Shown: piece by piece, positions 15,456 to 20,708 of the stretch
Numbering within the stretch: the stretch's first letter is position 1
Layout: each line of letters begins with the position of its first letter
From: Acidobacteriota bacterium
Lineage (GTDB): Bacteria; Acidobacteriota; Terriglobia; Terriglobales; Acidobacteriaceae
Direction: 5' to 3'
Assembly: GCA_021841795.1 (NCBI GenBank)
Contig: JAKCDN010000011.1
Location: forward strand, 1-20,708
Length of the DNA stretch: 20,708 nt
Position numbers and translations under genes: made by a program
The notes under the pieces: model-generated
What the model saw: only the letters and a program-made list of their open reading frames with translations
Databases searched by the model: none
What the model was told of the DNA's origin: nothing

Positions 15456-16229
15456 CTACTCGTAGTCGGTGGTGTGGTGATGAAGGACGTAGCGGCCGAT
15501 CAGCCAGCCGACGGCGGAGCCCACATAAACATCGGAGGGGAAGTGGTCGCGGCCTACGACGCGCGCGGCGGCGACGCCGGAGGCCATTCCGTAAAGAGCG
15601 ACTTTGTAGAGGAAATGATTGCTGCGCGAGGCGAGGACCGTGGCCGAGGACCAGGCCAGGACGCTGTGGCTCGAAGCGAAGGAGGAGTTCCAGCCCACGC
15701 CGGGCTGGAAGAATTGGCCCCTGGCGTTATCGACGTTGGGACGTTCGCGGCGGGAAGAGATCTTGAAGACCTCGTTGACGGCCAGACTATCGGCCATGGC
15801 CTCGCCGGCCAGATAGCCGGTGGTCTCCTGGTCGGTGTTGTGGCGCAGGCGGCCGAATCCGTAATAAGCGACGGGCACCGCGCCGAGGACGCCGACCATC
15901 CCGGTCGAGGCGGTGCTGGCATGGCTGGCGGTGCTGAGGTTGAGGAAGTGGTGCTGCATGATGTTGGTGTCCTCAGAGCCGAGCGCACCGGCCGAGGCGA
16001 TGAAAAATAGTCCCATAACAAGCTCGCCTTCGCTGGCGTGGAAGGGCGAGGTCCAGATGCCGGCCTGATCGTGGAGAAAGTTGCGCGGCGCATTGCGCAG
16101 GGTGAGCGCGTCGGGAGCGGGAGCAGGCGCAGGAGTGGGCGCGTCAGGCAGTTGCGCGGGCGACTGCGCGCGCGCCTGGGCGCAGATACAAGCGGCCACG
16201 AGGAACAATACGGGAAATCTCCGGTGCAT
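15456..16229 (-). CDS. Periplasmic PAP2-family phosphatase
   Basis: The 257-residue product has a signal peptide (about residues 1-22, hydrophobic FPVLFLVAACICA) and a proline/alanine-rich linker (24-40). The PAP2 (type 2 phosphatidic acid phosphatase) active-site motifs follow. Motif 1 is K156-x6-R163-P164 (KISSRRERP). Motif 2 is ASSH (185-188), where most members have PSGH. Motif 3 is R223-x5-H229-x3-D233 (RVVGRDHFPSD). The family removes phosphate from lipid phosphates, isoprenyl pyrophosphates or soluble phosphoesters through a phosphohistidine on H229; the substrate here is unknown. Moderately hydrophobic helices (about 70-85, 110-125, 205-225, 235-250) allow membrane association. No Shine-Dalgarno is seen before the ATG. 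It lies downstream of fabF but beyond a terminator, so it is probably transcribed separately. Confidence 0.87.
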   Translation of the reverse strand: MHRRFPVLFLVAACICAQARAQSPAQLPDAPTPAPAPAPDALTLRNAPRNFLHDQAGIWTSPFHASEGELVMGLFFIASAGALGSEDTNIMQHHFLNLSTASHASTASTGMVGVLGAVPVAYYGFGRLRHNTDQETTGYLAGEAMADSLAVNEVFKISSRRERPNVDNARGQFFQPGVGWNSSFASSHSVLAWSSATVLASRSNHFLYKVALYGMASGVAAARVVGRDHFPSDVYVGSAVGWLIGRYVLHHHTTDYE

Positions 16230-16280
16230 AAGGTATTTTGACGCAGGGAGATGGGTGCGCGCCAGTCGATGAAGCCCGTT

Positions 16281-16299
16281 CCGGCAGCGCGGCTGCCGG
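16281..16299. repeat. 8-bp hairpin upstream of the PAP2 gene
   Basis: CCGGCAGC (16281-16288) and GCTGCCGG (16292-16299) form a perfect 8-bp stem with a three-base loop, just beyond the fabF terminator and 52 bases before the PAP2 start. No T-run follows on either strand. It could back up the terminator or act in the PAP2 leader. Confidence 0.45.
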
Positions 16300-16307
16300 G
16301 AGACATG

Positions 16308-16338
16308 AAAAAGGCCCCGGAGCCGAGATGCCGGAGCC
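16308..16338 (-). terminator. Intrinsic terminator of the acpP-fabF operon
   Basis: On the minus strand GGCTCCGG (16338-16331), a ten-base loop and CCGGGGCC (16320-16313) form an 8-bp stem with one G-U pair. It is followed at once by five T (16312-16308). The hairpin lies about 70 bases after the fabF stop and fits a rho-independent terminator. Confidence 0.8.
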
Positions 16339-16405
16339 TGAGATGCTGAATGGACGCATGCTATTGCCCGCCATGCGCGTTTACGCGCGAGGGACGGTAG
16401 CTTCC

Positions 16406-17689
16406 CTACTCATTCCAGCGGCGCATGATGAGGGTGGCGTTGATACCGCCGAAGCCGAAGGAGTTGGAGAGGGCAACGTCAAAAGAGTGCGCAATGGCCC
16501 GGTTGGGAACGTAGTCGAGCCGGCACTCGGAGTCAGGATTCTCAAGATTGATGGTGGGGGGAAGTTGCTGGTTGACGAGGGCCAGAACAGTAATGCCGGC
16601 CTCGAGGCCGCCGGCGCCGCCGAGGAGATGGCCGGTCATGGATTTTGTGCCGCTGATCTTGAGGGTGTGGCTGAGGGCGTGCTCGCCGAATACCTTTTCA
16701 ATGGCGAGCGATTCATTGCCGTCGCCGGCCGGGGTGGAGGTGGCGTGAGCGTTGATGTAGCCGACCTCATGGGGCGCGATGCCGGCATCCTTGAGGGCGG
16801 CGCGCATGGCGCGCTGCGCGCCCGCGCCTTCCGGGGCGATGCCGGTCATGTGCCAGGCGTCTGCGCTCATGCCGTAGCCGATGACCTCGGCAAGAATGTT
16901 TGCGCCGCGGGCACGTGCGAACTCGAGTTCTTCGAGAATGAGGATGCCTGCGCCCTCGCCGATCACGAAGCCGTCGCGATCCTTGTCGAAGGGACGACTG
17001 GCGCGGGTGGGCTCGTCATTGCGGGTGGAGAGGGCACGCATGGCGGCAAAGCCGCCGACGGACATGGAGGTGACAGCTGCCTCAGCGCCGCCTGCGATCA
17101 TCGCGTCCGCGTCGCCGTGGAGGATCATGCGCACGGAGTCGCCGATGGAGTTGGCGCTGGTGGCGCAGGCGGTGGCGGTGGCGGAGATGGGTCCGCGGGC
17201 GCCGTAGCGGATGCTGATTTGCCCTGCGGCCATGTTGACGATGGCGGCAGGAATGAAGAACGGCGACATCTTGCGCGGGCCGCCGGCGAGCAGATTGGAG
17301 TGCTCGCGCTCGATGACTTCAAACCCGCCGATGCCGGAGCCGATGAAGACGCCGACGCGGTCAGCATTGGCGTCGTCGATGCGGAGCCCGGACTGCGCCA
17401 GCGCCTCCTGCGTAGCGGCAAAGGCGTAGTGAATAAAGCGGCCCATCTTGCGGGCTTCTTTTTTCTCGACGAATTGCAGGGGGTCGAAGTTTTTGACTTC
17501 GGCGGCGATGGTGACCGGGAAGCCGGTGGCGTCAAAACCGTGAATGGGCCCGACGCCGCTGGCGCCGGCCAGGATTTGCCGCCACACTTCGGATGCAGTA
17601 TTACCGACACCGCAAAGCAGTCCCACTCCGGTGATGACAACTCTGCGCGCCGATGCTTGGGACGATGCCTGGGTCGTTACCTGGCTCAA
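16406..17689 (-). CDS. fabF: 3-oxoacyl-[acyl-carrier-protein] synthase II, TTG start
   Basis: FabF condenses malonyl-ACP with acyl-ACP in fatty-acid elongation. The 427-residue product is full length for the family. It has the thiolase-fold nucleophile C175 (TATACATSANSIGD), H315 (NAHATSTPAGDGNE) and H354 (KSMTGHLLGGAG), the Cys-His-His triad of KAS II, plus the closing SNSFGFGGINATL loop. The start must be the TTG at 17689. The codon two positions earlier in frame is a stop (17695-17693, which is also the acpP stop), and no ATG or GTG precedes the conserved RRVVITGVGLL. The gene begins three bases after acpP, with GGCGGCAAG inside the acpP end as a possible ribosome site, so coupled translation is likely. 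Confidence 0.96.
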   Translation of the reverse strand: MSQVTTQASSQASARRVVITGVGLLCGVGNTASEVWRQILAGASGVGPIHGFDATGFPVTIAAEVKNFDPLQFVEKKEARKMGRFIHYAFAATQEALAQSGLRIDDANADRVGVFIGSGIGGFEVIEREHSNLLAGGPRKMSPFFIPAAIVNMAAGQISIRYGARGPISATATACATSANSIGDSVRMILHGDADAMIAGGAEAAVTSMSVGGFAAMRALSTRNDEPTRASRPFDKDRDGFVIGEGAGILILEELEFARARGANILAEVIGYGMSADAWHMTGIAPEGAGAQRAMRAALKDAGIAPHEVGYINAHATSTPAGDGNESLAIEKVFGEHALSHTLKISGTKSMTGHLLGGAGGLEAGITVLALVNQQLPPTINLENPDSECRLDYVPNRAIAHSFDVALSNSFGFGGINATLIMRRWNE

Positions 17690-17692
17690 TGG

Positions 17693-17935
17693 CTACTTGC
17701 CGCCTTTCGCATTCTTCTCGATGTAGTCGATGGCGTCCTTGACGGTTTTGATTTTTTCGGCGTCCTCGTCGGGAATCTCCATGTCGAAGGCTTCTTCGAA
17801 CTGCATCACCAGCTCGACCACGTCGAGTGAGTCAGCGCCGAGATCTTCCTGAAAGCTGGCGCCTGGGGTGACTTCGGCTTCATCCACCTGCAACTGCTCG
17901 ACGATGATCTGTTTTACTTTTTCTTCAACTGCCAT
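17693..17935 (-). CDS. acpP: Acyl carrier protein
   Basis: The 80-residue acidic protein carries acyl chains on a 4'-phosphopantetheine arm during fatty-acid and lipid synthesis. The attachment serine is S36 within [16 protein letters not shown], the classic ACP helix II motif. Length and the four-helix pattern match AcpP. GAGGAG lies upstream of the ATG at 17935. The stop is followed three bases later by the TTG of fabF, and both genes share one reading frame. The standard acpP-fabF pairing supports a housekeeping role in type II fatty-acid synthesis; fabD and fabG are not adjacent here. Confidence 0.97.
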   Translation of the reverse strand: MAVEEKVKQIIVEQLQVDEAEVTPGASFQEDLGADSLDVVELVMQFEEAFDMEIPDEDAEKIKTVKDAIDYIEKNAKGGK

Positions 17936-18250
17936 GCGTGCTTCTCCTCATGTGATTAGGAACTGAAAAAAGGAACCTATCGGGGGACAACGGCTTGTGC
18001 TCCACCCCGCGAGCCTACGATACTGGCCCGCGGCAGGGAATGACAACCACCGCGCGGCAAAAAAATGCGCCCGGCCCCGAATTTCAAGTCTACCGGGCGG
18101 GGCGGGGGGTGTAAAGCCGGGAAATCAAGGGATCGAGGGGTCAGGAATCCGGGAATAGGAAGCGGAAAACGGGAGGCCTGGAAGCAGAGGCGCGACGCGG
18201 TGGGAGATGCACGGGGTGCGAGCGTAGATTAAGCGAAGGGGAAGGTCGAG
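17936..18250. other. Divergent intergenic region between acpP and rmuC
   Basis: The 315-base gap contains the acpP promoter candidate. The 150 bases nearest rmuC are purine-rich on the plus strand. No convincing rmuC promoter pair was found; a TAGATT (18225-18230) lies too close to the ATG to be judged without a mapped transcript start. No gene was identified in the gap. Confidence 0.55.
18017..18046 (-). promoter_or_regulatory. Candidate sigma70 promoter of acpP-fabF
   Basis: On the minus strand TTGTCA (18046-18041, five of six matches) is followed after 18 bases by TATCGT (18022-18017, four of six). Transcription would start near 18010, giving a leader of about 75 bases with a T-run (17971-17966) shortly before the GAGGAG ribosome site. 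No FabR- or FapR-like operator was recognised. Confidence 0.45.
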
Positions 18251-19717
18251 ATGGAGATCGCAATCGTGGGCCTGGCGGGCGTGGCTGCCGGGGTGGTGGC
18301 GGGGTTTCTGATGCGCGCGGTTTTGGCAAGGGCCGCGGGGGCGCGATCGGAGGCTGTGGCCGCGGAGCGAGACCGGCAACTGGGGGAGCTGCGCGGCGAG
18401 CTGGAGCGGACGCGGGCCGAGTCCGCGGCGCGGGCGCGCTTTGAGCCGCTGGCCAGCGAGCGCGAAAAGCGGATCGATGCGCTGAGCGCGGAGATCAACA
18501 CGCTGCGCGCAAGTCTTGGCGCGAAGAGCGAAGAGGCCGGCGGTCTGGCGTCGAATGTGGCGAAGCTCGAAACGCAACTGGAGAGCGAGCGGAAGAACCT
18601 GGGGGAAAAGGTAGCGCTGCTGGAGACGGCCAAGAAGGCGCTGGCGGATCAGTTTCAGTTGCTGGCGGCGGAGGTTCTGGAGCAGAAGTCAAAGACCTTT
18701 GCGGAGGGCAGCCAGAAGGAACTGGGCACGCTGCTGAACCCGCTGCGCGATCAGATCAAGGATTTTCGCGAGAAGGTCGAGAAGGCGCAGAACGATTCCA
18801 CGGCCGGAGTCGCAAAGCTGGAGGGTCTTATCGGCAATCTGGGCTCACTCAACCAGCAATTGGCGGAAGAGGCCAAGGGATTGACCCGGGCGTTACGCGG
18901 ATCGGCGAAGGCGCAGGGCGACTGGGGGGAGTTTATTCTGCGCGACCTGCTGGAGAAGGCGGGACTGCGCGAGGGCGAGCAGTACAGCTTTCAGCAGAGT
19001 TTTACGGGGCTGGAGGGCGAAGACGGGGGACGGTCGCGGGCGGCGCGGACGGATGTGATTGTATTTTTGCCGGGCGGACGCAACCTGATCATCGACTCCA
19101 AGGTTTCACTGACGGCGTACACGGAATATGCGAACGCGGCCGACGAGCAGGGGCGCAGCGCCGCGCTGAAGCTGCATCTGGCGAGCGTACGCGGTCACGT
19201 GTCGGGGTTGTCGAAGGCCGGCTACCAGAAACTGCCGGGGCTGGAGACGCCGGATTTTGTGGTGATGTTTGTGCCGGTGGAGCCGGCGTTTCTGCTGGCG
19301 CTGCAGCAGGACGGGGAGTTGTGGGCGGATGCGTACCACCAGGGGATTCTGCTGGTAGGCCCGACGACGCTGCTGTACATCATCCGCATTGTGAACGTGC
19401 TGTGGCAGCAGGAGTCGCAGGCGCGGAATGTGAAAGAAGTCATGGACCGCGGGACAGAGCTCTACGAAAAGTTTGTGAATTTTGTTGCGGACCTGGCGAA
19501 GGTGGGCGACAGCCTGCGCGCGGCGGACGCGAACTACGCGAACGCGATGAAGAAACTGAGCGAGGGCCGCGGAAACCTGGTGCGGCAGGTGGAGATGCTG
19601 AAGAAGCTGGGGATCAGGACCAGCAAGGCGCTGCCGCGGAATCTGCTGGAAGCGGCGGGGGAAGAAGAGCCGGCGCTGGGAGCAGGGGCCGAGGAGAGCG
19701 ACGATTCCGCATCGTGA
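18251..19717 (+). CDS. rmuC: DNA recombination protein RmuC
   Basis: RmuC-family proteins limit inversion and rearrangement at repeated sequences and carry a nuclease-like core. The 488-residue product begins with a membrane anchor (residues 1-28). A long charged coiled coil follows (about 33-150, regular AERDRQLGELRGELERTRAE-type heptads). The RmuC domain (about 160-440) shows GDWGE (223-227), the PD-(D/E)XK-like TDVIVFLPGGRNLIIDSK (D268, D282-S-K284) and the GILLVGPTTLL segment. The tail is acidic and alanine-rich (EEEPALGAGAEESDD). A purine-rich GGGGAAGG precedes the ATG at suitable spacing. The gene stands alone, divergent from acpP and convergent with the HIT gene. Confidence 0.94.
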   Translation: MEIAIVGLAGVAAGVVAGFLMRAVLARAAGARSEAVAAERDRQLGELRGELERTRAESAARARFEPLASEREKRIDALSAEINTLRASLGAKSEEAGGLASNVAKLETQLESERKNLGEKVALLETAKKALADQFQLLAAEVLEQKSKTFAEGSQKELGTLLNPLRDQIKDFREKVEKAQNDSTAGVAKLEGLIGNLGSLNQQLAEEAKGLTRALRGSAKAQGDWGEFILRDLLEKAGLREGEQYSFQQSFTGLEGEDGGRSRAARTDVIVFLPGGRNLIIDSKVSLTAYTEYANAADEQGRSAALKLHLASVRGHVSGLSKAGYQKLPGLETPDFVVMFVPVEPAFLLALQQDGELWADAYHQGILLVGPTTLLYIIRIVNVLWQQESQARNVKEVMDRGTELYEKFVNFVADLAKVGDSLRAADANYANAMKKLSEGRGNLVRQVEMLKKLGIRTSKALPRNLLEAAGEEEPALGAGAEESDDSAS

Positions 19718-19924
19718 ACCCTCCTGCCTGGCCCCGATCAAATGCGCGGGACCGGGGAAGCCTACGCGGCGTTGCCCAAGACATGAAAAAGCATCTGTAG
19801 ATCCCTCGTCGCCTCGCACGGCCGGGATGACAATGCGCAGGGGAGTGCGCGCGCATTTTCAGGGCGGGTTCTTCGACTGGTTTGGAGATCAGCCGGCGTG
19901 ATTGCGCCCCAGGCCGCGCGCGGA

Positions 19925-19940
19925 CCGGCCAGGAGGCCGG
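19925..19940. terminator. 6-bp GC hairpin between convergent rmuC and HIT genes
   Basis: CCGGCC (19925-19930) and GGCCGG (19935-19940) pair across AGGA, two bases past the HIT stop on the minus strand. No T-run follows, so terminator function is only suggested by position. The rest of the 225-base gap shows no gene; it contains the second copy of the 11-mer CGGGATGACAA (19823-19833). Confidence 0.4.
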
Positions 19941-19942
19941 CT

Positions 19943-20515
19943 CTATGGCCTGATTTCCGCGAAGGCCTGGCGGAGGCGGCGCCAGGTTGTCTCTAAATCT
20001 TCAGGCAGGACGCGGGTTTCAGCGACGGTGGTCATGAAGCTGGTGTCGCCGGTCCAGCGGGGCATGGCGTGGAGGTGGAGGTGGCCGGCGACGCCGGCGC
20101 CGGCGGCCTGGCCCACGTTCATGCCGAAGTTGAAGCCGTGGGGATGATAGAGGCGGTCGAGGGCGCGCTCGGTGCTCTGAGAGAGATCGATGAGTTCATG
20201 GGCGGTTTCAGGGGGCAGCGCGGCCAGGCGGTCGAGGTGGGCGTAGGGCATGACCATGACATGGCCCGAGGTGTAAGGAAAGGCGTTGAGGCAGAGGAAG
20301 CAGTGCCGGCCGCGCAGGATGAGGCCGCCGGCAGCTTCGGCCTGGTCGCGGTTCATGCCGTTGGCGATGGCGTGGTCGATGGAGGCGATGAGGTTGCAGA
20401 AGACGCAGCCGAGGTCGCCGGTCCAGGCTTCGAGAGCCCTGGGGACGCCTTTGCGGCCGGCGCTGTCGGCGGTGGTGATGTAGGTAAAACGCCAGGGAGT
20501 CGAGAGGTGATCCAT
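19943..20515 (-). CDS. HIT-family protein (dinucleoside polyphosphate hydrolase/phosphorylase-like)
   Basis: The 190-residue product contains the histidine triad H145-L-H147-L-H149 (GHLHLHAMPRW), the nucleotidyl-transfer site of the HIT superfamily. The C37-x2-C40 pair (GCVFC) is common in the bacterial branch that begins MDxLWxPWR. The HVMVMPYAHLDRL strand-helix and FNFGMNVGQAAGAGVAGH complete the fold. Relatives hydrolyse or phosphorolyse Ap4A-like nucleotides or remove AMP adducts; the substrate here is not known. The ATG at 20515 is chosen because it starts the family-typical MDHLSTPWRFTYI. A -10-like TATACT lies 23 bases upstream, which excludes the longer frame back to 20599. Confidence 0.9.
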   Translation of the reverse strand: MDHLSTPWRFTYITTADSAGRKGVPRALEAWTGDLGCVFCNLIASIDHAIANGMNRDQAEAAGGLILRGRHCFLCLNAFPYTSGHVMVMPYAHLDRLAALPPETAHELIDLSQSTERALDRLYHPHGFNFGMNVGQAAGAGVAGHLHLHAMPRWTGDTSFMTTVAETRVLPEDLETTWRRLRQAFAEIRP

Positions 20516-20537
20516 GATGCTGTCCGTGCTGGATACC

Positions 20538-20543
20538 AGTATA
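20538..20543 (-). promoter_or_regulatory. -10-like element of the HIT gene
   Basis: TATACT (five of six matches) on the minus strand would place the transcript start near 20531, about 16 bases before the ATG at 20515. No convincing -35 lies 16-18 bases upstream, so this is a weak call. Confidence 0.35.
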
Positions 20544-20640
20544 GTGAGTGGGCGGGAGCGAGGGCTGGATGGACGGTGGACAGGGCAGGGCAAAGGCATT
20601 TTGATTTCGAATTGCCGGCAGGAGCAGGTTTGAAAGGGCG

Positions 20641-20686
20641 CGGCTTCAGCCGACGCATGGCGCGAATAACCGACCGGCTTGAGCCG
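20641..20686. repeat. Paired REP-like palindromes at the right edge
   Basis: CGGCTTCAGCCG (20641-20652) and CGGCTTGAGCCG (20675-20686) are two 12-base palindromes differing by one base, 22 bases apart, in DNA with no gene. Paired imperfectly repeated palindromes are typical of REP/BIME-like dispersed repeats. The element may continue past the window end at 20708. Confidence 0.55.
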
Positions 20687-20708
20687 CTGGGGGATGCTTT
20701 TGGGATGA

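Noticed and set aside
16238..17830. 530-codon plus-strand frame opposite fabF-acpP
   Set aside because: Antisense to two unmistakable genes and crosses their junction; no motif.
1..20708. tRNA genes, CRISPR arrays, transposases or integrases
   Set aside because: No tRNA-like cloverleaf, regularly spaced repeats or transposase/integrase motifs were found on either strand by eye. A tRNAscan or CRISPR search was not possible here.

Overview
The window is GC-rich chromosomal DNA from a bacterium. It most resembles an Acidobacteriota genome of the Terriglobia type. This rests on a very large Oar-like TonB-dependent receptor with an N-terminal carboxypeptidase-regulatory-like domain, a GH3 glycosidase carrying a PA14 insert, and a second EF-G-like GTPase. 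It is an inference from gene content, since no rRNA or other marker is present. No tRNA, rRNA, CRISPR array, insertion sequence or phage gene was seen.

Layout, left to right. The window opens inside a GH3 glycoside hydrolase (1-1635, +), followed by a small two-motif CDGSH iron-sulfur protein (1756-1995, +). Convergent to these is a minus-strand block, listed here in transcription order: an Oar-like outer-membrane receptor (8439-4324), a MtaB-type tRNA methylthiotransferase (4216-2792) and translation initiation factor IF-3 (2680-2108). IF-3 is read from an AUC start codon behind a strong Shine-Dalgarno sequence. A 354-base divergent spacer carries the receptor promoter and separates the receptor from obgE (8821-9846, +). 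obgE ends at a 21-bp perfect hairpin that also faces a short lipoprotein gene (10489-9947, -).

Next comes the most unusual gene, a 667-residue protein (12627-10624, -). It joins an N-terminal PD-(D/E)XK nuclease-like domain to an SF1-type DUF2075/Schlafen-group-3 helicase. Its base composition is visibly lower in GC than its neighbours and repeat-like hairpin DNA lies next to its start. It looks like a horizontally acquired, possibly anti-phage, single-gene module. Upstream on the same strand is an EF-G2-like GTPase (14889-12781) that lacks the usual switch-II histidine.

After a 566-base stretch with no convincing gene come a periplasmic PAP2 phosphatase (16229-15456, -) and the fatty-acid pair acpP-fabF (17935-16406, -). 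The fabF start is a TTG three bases after the acpP stop, and the pair ends at a clear intrinsic terminator. rmuC (18251-19717, +) runs divergently from acpP and converges on a HIT-family nucleotide hydrolase or transferase (20515-19943, -). The right edge holds a pair of REP-like palindromes.

Functionally this is mostly housekeeping: translation (IF-3, MtaB, EF-G2, Obg), fatty-acid synthesis (AcpP, FabF) and DNA maintenance (RmuC). Envelope and polysaccharide functions (GH3, receptor, PAP2, lipoprotein) are mixed in, and the nuclease-helicase stands out as the one likely accessory gene.
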